Assembly (NCBI GenBank): GCA_036675815.1
Contig: JAKFEE010000036.1
Location: forward strand, 62,001-126,000
Reading direction: 5' to 3'
DNA from: JAKFEE01 sp036675815
GTDB taxonomy: Bacteria > Pseudomonadota > Alphaproteobacteria > Rhodospirillales > Magnetospirillaceae
DNA: 64,000 nucleotides
How positions within the stretch are numbered: position 1 is the first letter of the stretch; the number at the start of each line of letters is the position of its first letter. The translations under genes and the position numbers were made by a program. Of the stretch, positions 8,590 to 16,620 are shown piece after piece. The notes under the pieces are model-generated. The model saw only the letters and a list, made by a program, of their open reading frames with translations. It was not told where the DNA came from and made no database searches.

Positions 8590-10416
8590 CTAGAAGGGAA
8601 GAAGCCAGGGCACCAGGACCACACTCACCGCCCCCGCGATCAAGGTGAACGGCACGCCGACTCGCACGAAATCCGTGAAGGTATAGTTTCCCGGCCCGAT
8701 CACAAGAGTGTTCACCGGAGACGACACCGGCGTCATGAACGACGCCGAGGCGGCCAGAGCCACGATCATGGCGAAGGGGTAGGGCGATGCTTCCAGGGCG
8801 CTGGCGACCGCCAGTGCAATCGGCGCCATCAAGACCGCCGTGGCCGTGTTGGAGATGAACAGCCCGAACACGGCCGTTACGCCGAACAGGCTGGCCAACA
8901 CGGCATACGGGCTGGCGTGGCCGACGACGCCGAGCAGGAAATTGGCGGCCAACTCGACACCGCCCGTCCGTTGCAGCGCCAGCGCGAAGGGCAGCATACC
9001 GACGATCAGCACCAGGCTCTGCCAGTGGATCGAGCGATAGGCGGCGTTGAAGTCGACGCAGCGCAGCAGGCCCATGGCAAGGCAGCCGATGAGCGCGGCC
9101 TGCACGGTGGGCACCACGCCGCTCACCATCAGCGCGACGGTGCCGGCGAGTACCGCCAGGGCGTGCGGCGCCCGCGACGCCGCCGGCACCACCTCGTCCA
9201 ACTCCGCCGGCAGGTCGAGGACGACCAGGTCCTTGGGCGCGGCCTGCAGGCGTTGGATCGCCTTCCACGGGCCGATCAACAGAAGCGTGTCGCCCAGCTT
9301 CAGCGTTTCGTCGAGCACACTGCCCTTGTGCGGCGCAGTGCCACGGCGCAGGCCGATGACGTGAACGCCGTATTCGGTTCGGAAGCGCGCGCTCACGACG
9401 GTCTTGCCGATCAGCTTGGAGGTGGGCGGCAGCATCACCTCGACCATGCCGATTTCCTGGCTGCGGTCGGAGAAATAGGTGCCGGTCAGCGGCAATCTCT
9501 CCAGGCGGTAGCGCCGCCCCATCTCCTCGATGTCGACCGTGGCGGCGAATAGGTCGAGATACAGCATGTCGCCGGCCTGCAGCACGGTGCGTGCCGTGGG
9601 GCGGACAAAGCGCTCGCCGATCCGCGTCGCGTGTTCGAGGGCGATGATGTTGACGCCCGAGGTGGCGCGCAGGTCCAGCTCCTCCAATGTCCTGCCGACC
9701 AGGGGAGAGTGGGCGGTCACGCGCAGGCGATGTTCGCGCATGGCCAGCCCGTACTGCTCGACCCAATCGGCCAGCCGGGGCCGCGCCCGCTGCGCCGCGG
9801 CCTCGCGGCGCGACACGAGCCAGCGCCGGGCGAAGGCCATGTAGACGATGCCCAGCAGCAGGATCGGTACGCCGAACGGCGTGAAGGCGAAGAAGCCGAA
9901 GCCCTCGAGCCCGTTCCGTACCAGCTCGGCATGAATCACCAGATTGGGCGGCGTGGCCACCAGGGTCATCATGCCGCTGATCAGGCCCGCCATGCTGAGC
10001 GGCATCATCAGGCGCCCGGCGGCCACCCCGGCGGTCTGGGCGATGCGCAGGACCACGGGGATGAAGATGGCGACCACGCCGGTCGAGCTCATCACCGAGC
10101 CGATGCCGGCGACGCTGGCCATGAGCAAGGCCAGCAGCCGCGCCTCGCTGCGGCCGGCGCGGGCGATCAGCCAATCGCCCAGCCGCCGGGCCACACCGGT
10201 GCGCACCAGCCCCTCGCCGATGACGAACAAGGCGGCGATCAGCACTACGCTGGGATCGCTGAAGCCGGCCAGTGCCTCGCCCATGGTGACGACGCCGGTC
10301 GCGGGCAGGGCGGTCAGCATGAGGAGGGCGACGGCGTCCATCCGCGGCCGGTTCATCGCGAACATGACGACGGCGGCGGCAAGAAACGCCAGGACGATGG
10401 CGAGATCGGCATTCAT
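8590..10416 (-). CDS. SLC13-family anion permease with two RCK_C (TrkA-C) domains
   Basis: Inner-membrane transporter of the divalent anion:sodium symporter type (sulfate, dicarboxylates and similar anions in characterised relatives), 608 aa. Two hydrophobic halves flank a soluble middle: residues about 1-190 and 395-608 are membrane, each with the re-entrant signatures of the family (MSSTGVVAIFIPVVLR; ISNTATAVLMAPIALA and FMTPVSSPVNTLVIGPG). The central region carries two RCK_C-like repeats (HSPLVGRTLEELDLRATSGV and PPTSKLIGKTVVSARFRTEYGV), ligand-binding modules usually involved in gating. The gene lies between the two inverted porin copies, plausibly supplying the inner-membrane step for what the porins admit. 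Substrate is not predictable from sequence alone. Confidence 0.92.
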   Translation of the reverse strand: MNADLAIVLAFLAAAVVMFAMNRPRMDAVALLMLTALPATGVVTMGEALAGFSDPSVVLIAALFVIGEGLVRTGVARRLGDWLIARAGRSEARLLALLMASVAGIGSVMSSTGVVAIFIPVVLRIAQTAGVAAGRLMMPLSMAGLISGMMTLVATPPNLVIHAELVRNGLEGFGFFAFTPFGVPILLLGIVYMAFARRWLVSRREAAAQRARPRLADWVEQYGLAMREHRLRVTAHSPLVGRTLEELDLRATSGVNIIALEHATRIGERFVRPTARTVLQAGDMLYLDLFAATVDIEEMGRRYRLERLPLTGTYFSDRSQEIGMVEVMLPPTSKLIGKTVVSARFRTEYGVHVIGLRRGTAPHKGSVLDETLKLGDTLLLIGPWKAIQRLQAAPKDLVVLDLPAELDEVVPAASRAPHALAVLAGTVALMVSGVVPTVQAALIGCLAMGLLRCVDFNAAYRSIHWQSLVLIVGMLPFALALQRTGGVELAANFLLGVVGHASPYAVLASLFGVTAVFGLFISNTATAVLMAPIALAVASALEASPYPFAMIVALAASASFMTPVSSPVNTLVIGPGNYTFTDFVRVGVPFTLIAGAVSVVLVPWLLPF

Positions 10417-10508
10417 GGTGGGTGATGTCCCGCTGGGGCCGAGCGGATGCTACGCCATCACGCCCGAGCGGGAAACCTGCGATGTCTTCCCTGGCCAGTT
10501 CGCCCGGG

Positions 10509-10865
10509 TCATAGGCCTTGCGCTGCCGCAAGCCCGAGCCGGCTGGCGACGCCGCCGAGGTGTTTGTCGCGCGTCCACGACGCGGGGCCCTCGTCAGCTT
10601 GACGGCGGCGAGCAGATGGGCATCGACAACCCGATCCCAAGCCCATGCAACGAGTGGTGGCCAACGAGATGAAGCACTTCCATGTCGGTGGCGACACAGG
10701 TTTTCGGAAGATGCCCAAGGCGTCCAGAATTTGCTCGCGTTGCCGCAGGCTGCCCAAGGCGATCTCACCGATCACAACGGATGGACCAAGACCTCGCCCC
10801 TATTCAGAAGCGCCGCCGGCGCCAGGTCGCCGGTCCGAAGGTGGTCGACTATCCACCAGGATCAT
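10509..10865 (-). pseudogene. Decayed vapC toxin (PIN-domain ribonuclease)
   Basis: Read across frames, the sequence gives MILVDS, then DHLRTGDL, EVLVHP, FVIGEIALGSLRQREQILDAL, an ATDMEVLHL-like stretch, HSLHGLGIG and finally DKHLGGVASRLGLAAAQGL before a stop. This order matches VapC PIN-domain toxins (acidic Asp near the N-terminus, VIGEIALG, the LHGLGIG region). It cannot be translated as one protein: residues after the first Asp are missing and there are several frame changes, the longest intact piece covering the middle only. The start overlaps the end of the vapB remnant as ATGA, the normal arrangement. Family known as an RNase; here clearly inactive. Confidence 0.75.
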
Positions 10866-11064
10866 GGCGGACCCGAAGCCCGTCGGCGCGGCGGCATCGC
10901 GACATCCGGCTCACTGGCCGCCGAGCCGTGCCAGCCGCCGCGCACTCTCACGCTCGATGAGCGCCTTTTAGGGCCTCGCGGACGAGTGCCGACTTTTCTG
11001 TCAGACCGGTAAACGCCTAGGCCTTGGCCAGGAGGTCGTGGTCGAGAGCCAGCGTCGTGCGCAT
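10862..11064 (-). pseudogene. Decayed vapB antitoxin (ribbon-helix-helix type)
   Basis: The frame starts MRTTLALDHDLLAKA and then hits a TAG where relatives have Gln; after that AFTGLTEKSALVREAL continues in the same frame, and an extra A in a run of four shifts the rest (ALIERESARRLARLGG is recovered one base over). A further extra base follows before SEPDV. The pattern is that of short VapB antitoxins that bind and neutralise VapC. Lies immediately before vapC. One nonsense and at least two frameshift changes make it a pseudogene. Confidence 0.75.
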
Positions 11065-11090
11065 GCGTCAACGGAAGCGGCGTATTGGCG

Positions 11091-11168
11091 GTGGTCGTGA
11101 CGATGCTGGTTTCAGCCGTTGCCGCGCTACCGTTGATTTGGTGGCGCGGTGAGGTGGTAACCTCCTAA
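11091..11168 (+). pseudogene. Fragment of an MFS transporter 3' end
   Basis: This piece encodes TMLVSAVAALPLIWWRG, nearly the same as the last residues of the MFS gene ending at 6588 (TMLV, three extra residues, then SAVAALPLMWWRG). It is on the plus strand like the parent, with no upstream part. It appears to be the leftover of a segmental duplication that also involved the neighbouring porin. Confidence 0.6.
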
Positions 11169-11268
11169 AATTTCCAGCCACGCCGCGTCATCGGAGCCCT
11201 CCATTTCGAAGGAGTCCGTTGATCACAGCGCGACGCGGCTGAAGAGCTCTTTAATTGAGTTTACTACC

Positions 11269-12354
11269 TTAGAACGATAGCTGCAGGCCGCCGAATGCCG
11301 TCCAGCCGTCGTTGGCGTCGGCGCCCTCGTCTTCGAAGTCGGCATGGCCGACGGTCGCCACCGCGGCGACGCCCGGGCCGAGGTTGTACTTGCCCGAGGC
11401 CTGATAGATCTGGCCCTGATCGTCGCCGCCGCCGGCCGCACCTTCGGCCTTGCTGTCCATGTAGGCGAAGCTGACGGCCGCCGGGCCGGTGGCGTACTGG
11501 ACGCCGGCGGTGAGCACGCGGCCATCACGGCTGCTGTTCGTCGCCGCGGTGTTCTCGTTGATGTTGACGTAGGAGCCGCCGACGGTGACGCCGGCATAGG
11601 AGAGCTGGAGGCCGGTGCTGACCTCGTCGTAGTCGGAGGTGCCGCTGGCGATCTCGTTCTCCTCCAGCGCGGTCAGGTAGCCGGCCGACGCCTCGATGCC
11701 GACGCCGCCGAACGACGCCTTGTAGGCGGCGGCGACGACGACGAGATCGGTGAGGTCGTCCTCGAGGTTGGGCCGCTGATCGTGGTCGCCGAGGCTGGGG
11801 ACGTAGCTGAAGCCGACGCTGAGGCCGCCGAAGGCGGGCGAGATGTAGGTGATCTTCTCGGCATCGCTTTCGACGTCGATGCCGCTCTCCCTCTGCAGCG
11901 AATCGACGCCGCCGGGCCGCACCACCCAGGTGCCGCCCATCAGGTTGATCTCGCTGGCCTCGAGCGTGCCGGCGGCGTCCGGGGCGGTGACGTGCATGAG
12001 GTAGGCGGCATTGTTTTCGGCGCCGACGATGACCCGGCCGAAGGCGCCGTCGACGGTGATGTAGGCCTCGTCGATGTTGTTGTTGCGGGTGTCGGTGTTG
12101 CCGCCGGCCTCGAGCTGGATGTCGACGCCGACCTTGAGGCCGTTGTCGAGGGTGGTGGAGCCGAGGAAATACACCTCGTTGGCGCCCTTGACGTCGAAGT
12201 CCTGATAGTCACCCAACGAGTCGTCGTTGTCGGCATAGCCGACGTAATACCGGGTGTAGCCGCCCAGCGTGAGGGCGATGGGGTCGGCGGCGTGGGCGAT
12301 GCCGCCCACGCCCAAGGCCACAAGGGCCGTGCTGGCAAACAAAATAGTCTTCAC
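11269..12354 (-). CDS. Outer-membrane porin (copy 2)
   Basis: Outer-membrane beta-barrel porin, 361 aa, paralogue of the gene at 7388-8470 but on the opposite strand. The ATG start gives a signal peptide MKTILFASTA...GGIAHA cut before ADPIALTL, and the chain ends in the typical terminal aromatic strand GGLQLSF. Residue replacements relative to copy 1 are scattered, with a two-residue length change near the DGRV loop, as expected for paralogues under selection rather than a recent copy. The upstream region is AT-rich, suggesting its own strong promoter. The two copies flank the SLC13 permease and the toxin-antitoxin remnants. Confidence 0.93.
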   Translation of the reverse strand: MKTILFASTALVALGVGGIAHAADPIALTLGGYTRYYVGYADNDDSLGDYQDFDVKGANEVYFLGSTTLDNGLKVGVDIQLEAGGNTDTRNNNIDEAYITVDGAFGRVIVGAENNAAYLMHVTAPDAAGTLEASEINLMGGTWVVRPGGVDSLQRESGIDVESDAEKITYISPAFGGLSVGFSYVPSLGDHDQRPNLEDDLTDLVVVAAAYKASFGGVGIEASAGYLTALEENEIASGTSDYDEVSTGLQLSYAGVTVGGSYVNINENTAATNSSRDGRVLTAGVQYATGPAAVSFAYMDSKAEGAAGGGDDQGQIYQASGKYNLGPGVAAVATVGHADFEDEGADANDGWTAFGGLQLSF

Positions 12355-12802
12355 AGTATGTCCATCTACCTATGCGTTAGTTGCAGCGGCAATAAATACT
12401 AAGATATAGGTTGAGTAGTACGTTCTACTGTAATACAATTGTGATAATACGATTCACGCTGTCGTTTCCAGATTTACGGCTTCGCATCAGCGGTATCGCA
12501 TAATTTTGCGTGCAATACGCCTCAGTGTTCTCGGCAGCACGCTAATACAAATTTGCTTCAGGCGTGCGGCAATTTTGGCGTACTCCAAAGGTTGCGCTAA
12601 ACGCACGTTACGAGGAACTACTGCACAATGCATGGTTGTTACATGTAATATGTACAATGTGAGGTTATTGAGCTCCCCCACCCCCGCTTTCCGGCGAGCG
12701 CAACCGCACTCTCGGCCAATGGCCCCCAAACGCTTCGCGGAAGGGAAGGCAGATGCTGGCCAAAGCCGCTTGGCGTAAAGATGCAGAACCTCTTCGTGGG
12801 CG
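12355..12802. other. AT-rich intergenic region upstream of porin 2
   Basis: No gene recognised. The first 130 bases are markedly AT-rich for this genome and probably hold the promoter of the minus-strand porin, including a short dyad AGTAG-TACGTT-CTACT (around 12414-12429). The remainder, down to the dehydrogenase remnant, carries only short frames without coding character. Confidence 0.5.
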
Positions 12803-13411
12803 TCAGGTGACGAACTCCCGGGCGATGTCTCCAATCGATGCACATCCGGCCAGCTTCATGGCGAGCTGAAACTCCCTCTTCAAAGTATCGCGCATCGACG
12901 TCACGCCGGGGGCGCCACCGAGCGCCAGATTGTAGAGGGTCGGGCGCCCCACGCCCACCGCGCGCGCACCCAGCGCCAGCGCCTTGAAGACATGGACGCC
13001 ACGGCGAACGCCGCCGTCGAGCAGCACGGGGACGTTCGGGCCGACCGCTTCGACGATACGCGGCAGGGCGACGATCGCCGCCGGCACCGTATCGAGTTGG
13101 TGGCCGCCGTGGTTGGAAACCTGGACGGCTGCGGCGCCGCGCGCCACGCATTCCTTGGCGTTGTCGGGGGTCAGCAGGCCTTTCACGATAACCGGAAGCC
13201 CCGATTCCTTGGCGATGAACTCGATATTCGCGAAGCGGAGGTCTTTCTTGAAGATATCGCCGATCTCCGTGAGGTTCGCCCCGACCGGCGCCTTCGGGAT
13301 GTTCGGGAAGGTGAGCGAGGCCGGAAACACGAAGCCATTCCTCTTATCGGCCTCGCGGTTGCCGGGCCATTCGAGATCGACCGTAAATGCCTTACGATGC
13401 GGCGGGTAAGC
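12803..13411 (-). pseudogene. C-terminal half of an FMN-dependent alpha-hydroxy-acid dehydrogenase (LldD-like)
   Basis: The frame matches the C-terminal half of FMN-dependent L-lactate dehydrogenase/glycolate oxidase enzymes: TVDLEWPGNREADKRNGF, LPVIVKGLLTPDNA (FMN-phosphate Lys), VSNHGGHQLD with the catalytic His, VLLDGGVRRGVHVFKALALGA and VGVGRPTLYNLALGG. Family members are about 380 aa, but here a stop lies just before the homologous part at about 13412 and the N-terminal half, which builds the first half of the barrel, is absent. In the usual active-site motif SNHGGRQLD the Arg is replaced by His. It ends normally with a stop at 12803. A GTG at 13330 could start a 175-aa frame, but that product would lack half the barrel. 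A truncated remnant. Confidence 0.8.
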
Positions 13412-13840
13412 CTATGGTCTCGGGTGAAGGCCGTTACTTGGAAATATTGCCGGGGGCTCGTTGAAGCAGATGGCGCGGTCAATCAGTCAGCGGCTTCATG
13501 TTCGCCAATGCATTGATTTTCCGAAAAAATGGAACTCTGTAGCGTTTTGGCGCGGTCAACGGCCGGTAGAGAAAACGGGCCTCGGAGAGAGGAAAACCGG
13601 GAGCCAGACACCACTGCGGTCGCCGGCTATTGCCCCGATACCGCGCAGACCTCATGATTTTGTCAGAAGCACTGTCTGCCAGAGAAACAGTACAGGAAGA
13701 ATATTGGCGGAGGGAGAGGACTCATCCTCTAACTCTCTAATAAGCCGTGGCGAATCGCCCACAACTCCCGTCCATTCCTTCGCATTTCGCCGTATGCGCA
13801 GCTTTACGCCGGCCGTGACAATGCATCGTGGAAATTTTAA
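13412..13840. other. Region without recognised gene
   Basis: A 130-aa plus-strand frame (from 13461) crosses this stretch but has no recognisable pattern, and its base composition lacks the strong third-position GC of neighbours. The 11-base string GGCGCGGTCAA occurs twice about 80 bases apart. Probably debris between the dehydrogenase remnant and the next island gene. Confidence 0.4.
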
Positions 13841-14017
13841 GGTTCGATCATAAGGTCATCGAATTTACTCATTATTCGCAAGCGTGCCGTGCTTGAAGAG
13901 AGATTAGAGGCGCTGGTGCACATGCTGATGACGAGAGAGATCCGCGTTATCGACTTCGACCTCGCGGCGCTGTCCTCGGATCCGGCCCCGCAAAAGACCC
14001 CCAAGGTGGCCGCATGA
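13841..14017 (+). pseudogene. 3' remnant of a gene upstream of, and overlapping, the 14014 gene
   Basis: An open frame with no good start runs 59 codons and ends in a TGA that overlaps the next ATG (ATGA at 14014-14017), the signature of a translationally coupled operon partner. The peptide (VLEERLEALVHMLMTREIRVIDFDLAALSS, split here by design of the text: first VLEERLEALV, later IRVIDFDLAAL) looks coding. Only the tail seems left; a GTG at 13889 would make a 42-aa protein. The family is not recognised. Confidence 0.4.
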
Positions 14018-15624
14018 GCAACAGCATGACCGAGACCCTGTCGCTCCTCGCGAGCCGAATGCCACGGATCGTCCGCGAACACGAGGTGCTGCGCGTTGCT
14101 GGGTGGATGCAGGGCGACGCCCCCGATGCGGTTGCGCACAAAGCCGCTGGCGAGGTGCTGCGCTGGGCACAGCGCCGGGTAGGACAACGCCTTCCGCGCG
14201 AGGCCTGGGACCGCGAGAGCTTCGATCTGCCGCTGCCCGGCCGCGACCCGTCCGCCATTCGGCTTCGCGCCGGAGCGTCCGACCTCTGGGCCTTCCGCAT
14301 CCACGATCCCGACAAGACCGTGCCGGGCAGGGCGTGGACGATCGAAGTCGTCCTCGGCCATGTCCCCGGTAAGCCCGCTCAGTTCAGCACCCGCCTTCTG
14401 GTCGCCACGCCCGAGGAGGATTTTTCCATCGATCCGGCGGTGCCCGGCTTCGTCGTTCAGGTCGCGGAGAAATGCGGCTTGATGGTCGGTTCGCAGGCTG
14501 CGTGTGCAACACGCGGGGCCTACGCGGATGGCGAGGATGCCGAGACCCTGATCGAGCACCTCACCGATCCCGGCCGCCAGCTCCCTACAATAGTGTTGAC
14601 GCTGGCCGACGGCGCGTCCGCCCCGTCCGTTAATGCCGAGAAGCTCGCCAGTGTACTGACGGGGCTGGCGCATGTGGCTGTGGCCTGTCCGGATGCCACC
14701 TGGCGACTGACCGAGCGGCTGGGTAAGCGCCTTTCCGTCTTCGGCGGTGCAGCGAGGGTCTACCAGCCCGGCTTTGAAGGCACCGCCGATCCGTTTGCGC
14801 ATCGACTCGTTCTGTCAGGGCAGCTTGTTTCGGTCGACGGAGTTGCACGCGCGACGCGGTGGCTGTGCGAGTCCGCAGCGCAGGCCGGCATGCAGCGAAC
14901 GCGCCTCGGCGGCGATGTGCTCACCTTCTCGGCGATCCGAGCGGCGCAACTGGAAGTTCAGCAATCGACGCTGCGGGAAGCAGATGCCAGCGACGCAGAC
15001 CAGCTGGCCGCCGCGCTGAAGCGGATCGAGGCCCTGAAGGGCGAGATCGAGGATCTGAAGACCGGGCAGACCTGTTACATCGAGGAGTTCGAGAAGGAAC
15101 GCGAACGTGCCGAGATCGCGGAAGCGCGGGCTCAGAAATCGACCTACCGGATCCAGCAGCTAACCGATCAGTTGAAGTCCAAGGGTGACGACCCCGATCA
15201 GGAGGTCCAGCTGCCGACGGACTGGTCGGAGTTCGCCAGCTGGTGCGACGAAAACCTCGCTGGCCGCCTGGTCCTGACCCCCAACGCGCACCGGGGCACG
15301 CGCAAGCCGCTGTTTCAGGAGGTCGAGACTGCCGCGAAGAGCCTCCTGTGGCTTGCCACCGAGGGCCGCGACCGGTTCCGCAACGGCGGCGGAGCGCTCG
15401 CCAACATCCCCATCTTCGATGGGGCTCAGAACGCCCCCTGCGGCGCCGACGAGTTCGATTTCGACTGGAACAGCCGCAGGTTCTCGGCCGAATGGCACAT
15501 CAAGAATGGCGGGAACACCCGCGATCCCTCGCGCTGCCTGAGGATCTACTACTGCTTCGACCAACAGACCCAACAGATCATCGTCGCCGATATGCCGGCG
15601 CATCGTCGGACGGATGCGACGTAA
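14014..15624 (+). CDS. Hypothetical 536-aa protein, coiled coil plus possible RelE-like C-terminus
   Basis: I do not recognise the family. Three parts can be seen: an N-terminal alpha/beta region (about residues 1-310, beginning MSNSMTETLSLLASRMPRIV), a charged coiled coil at about 312-390 (ALKRIEALKGEIEDLKTG, EEFEKERERAEIAEARAQ), and a C-terminal domain from about 400 with DWSEFASWCDENLAGR and, at the end, RCLRIYYCFDQQTQQIIVAD followed by MPAHRRT. The last stretch is reminiscent of RelE/ParE-type beta-strand ends, an inference only. The gene overlaps the tail of a lost upstream gene and sits between pseudogenes and tRNA-Ser, a common place for integrated islands. A role in a defence or mobile system is possible but unproven. 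Confidence 0.75.
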   Translation: MSNSMTETLSLLASRMPRIVREHEVLRVAGWMQGDAPDAVAHKAAGEVLRWAQRRVGQRLPREAWDRESFDLPLPGRDPSAIRLRAGASDLWAFRIHDPDKTVPGRAWTIEVVLGHVPGKPAQFSTRLLVATPEEDFSIDPAVPGFVVQVAEKCGLMVGSQAACATRGAYADGEDAETLIEHLTDPGRQLPTIVLTLADGASAPSVNAEKLASVLTGLAHVAVACPDATWRLTERLGKRLSVFGGAARVYQPGFEGTADPFAHRLVLSGQLVSVDGVARATRWLCESAAQAGMQRTRLGGDVLTFSAIRAAQLEVQQSTLREADASDADQLAAALKRIEALKGEIEDLKTGQTCYIEEFEKERERAEIAEARAQKSTYRIQQLTDQLKSKGDDPDQEVQLPTDWSEFASWCDENLAGRLVLTPNAHRGTRKPLFQEVETAAKSLLWLATEGRDRFRNGGGALANIPIFDGAQNAPCGADEFDFDWNSRRFSAEWHIKNGGNTRDPSRCLRIYYCFDQQTQQIIVADMPAHRRTDAT

Positions 15625-15737
15625 GCGTCTTCTGCTTCCTCGTAAGCCAAAGCAAGAATCGTGACTGCTAGCAAGTCGGCGGCAGGTTACAGCGGATGTC
15701 CGCGACGCCCTGAGAACTGTCGCGAACTTCTACGAAC

Positions 15738-15830
15738 TGGCGGAAGGGGGGGGATTCGAACCCCCGGTAGAGCTTGACACTCTACGACGGTTTAGCAAAC
15801 CGCTGGTTTAAGCCACTCACCCACCCTTCC
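15738..15830 (-). tRNA. tRNA-Ser (anticodon GCT)
   Basis: Read on the minus strand it folds into a class II tRNA: acceptor stem GGAAGGG/CCCTTCC, D-arm, anticodon stem-loop GGTTTGCTAAACC giving anticodon GCT, a long variable arm (TAGAG...CTCTA) and T-arm GGGGG-TTCGAAT-CCCCC, then discriminator G and encoded CCA. The long variable arm and GCT anticodon identify serine (AGC/AGU codons). It borders the pseudogene-rich stretch to its left and could be the attachment gene of a former island. Confidence 0.95.
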
Positions 15831-15939
15831 GGCGGGCGGCCTCGGGGGCCGCCGGCTTGAGCCCCCGTCTAATATAGGATAGCTCCGCCGCCGTCAACGG
15901 CCGGTGCTCGTCACAACGCGTCACAAGATCGTTGCCGCC

Positions 15940-16440
15940 TTACGTTCGCTCGCCGGCGGCATTGCCGGGCGGCGCAGTGCGCCCGGCCATCCCGCCGGCG
16001 GTGACGACCAGGGGCTGGTTCTCGGGGAATTTCACCTCGGCCGGGGCGAAGGGGATCTGCTTGGTGCGGCGGATGCTGGCCGTCTCCAGCAGCCCGCGGG
16101 CGACCAGGCGCTCGATTTCGGCCCAGTCCTCGGCCAGCGCCAGCTCGGCGTAGGCGAAGGCGGTCTTGACCGTGCGCGCCGTCGGCCGGCTCACCTGGAC
16201 GGGAAAGCAGTCGCCGGCCGGCGTCACCAGCATGATCGCCCCCTGGCGGTCCTGCAATTGATCCCCGGGGGTGGCGAGGTACTCCTCGAAAACCCGGTCC
16301 CACAGCCGATGCTTGCCCGTGCGGCCGGCGGTGCCGCCGTGGTCGACATAGACGGCGCTGGGGCGGCGGCCGATGGCGCGATAGACGGTGAACGGGCCAA
16401 GGACATTCAATCCGCGGCGGACCGGAAGGGGCGAGCGCAT
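15940..16440 (-). CDS. Conserved hypothetical protein
   Basis: A 166-aa protein with no family that I recognise. Codon third positions are strongly GC, as in neighbouring true genes, and the protein has a globular mix of residues (FTVYRAIGRRPSAVYVDHGG, IMLVTPAGDCFPVQVSRP, AFAYAELALAEDWAEIERLV), with a disordered Gly/Ala/Pro tail. No signal peptide or membrane segment. It lies between tRNA-Ser and the divergently transcribed ATPase gene, so the two may share a promoter region of about 180 bases. Overlapping frames on the plus strand are weaker. Confidence 0.65.
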   Translation of the reverse strand: MRSPLPVRRGLNVLGPFTVYRAIGRRPSAVYVDHGGTAGRTGKHRLWDRVFEEYLATPGDQLQDRQGAIMLVTPAGDCFPVQVSRPTARTVKTAFAYAELALAEDWAEIERLVARGLLETASIRRTKQIPFAPAEVKFPENQPLVVTAGGMAGRTAPPGNAAGERT

Positions 16441-16620
16441 CGGCTTCTCCGTACAGCAATCAGGCCACCGCGACGCGGTGACTCCAAAGTCTTAGATGGG
16501 GACGCCGCCGGCGTTGCGCCACCTCGACCCGCGGCGCGGCACATGGGGTTTCACCCGGCGGCTCGGTTTGCGCTATACCCTTGGACCCGGCGGTCCGTCG
16601 GTGGACGCTGGGAGAGGTGA

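Noticed and set aside
8585..10768. A 727-aa minus-strand frame overlapping the SLC13 gene
   Set aside because: Low-complexity Arg/Ala-rich translation in another frame of the permease; the 608-aa frame matches SLC13/RCK.
13461..13853. A 130-aa plus-strand frame
   Set aside because: No recognisable motif, weak third-position GC and a mixed composition; probably noncoding debris.
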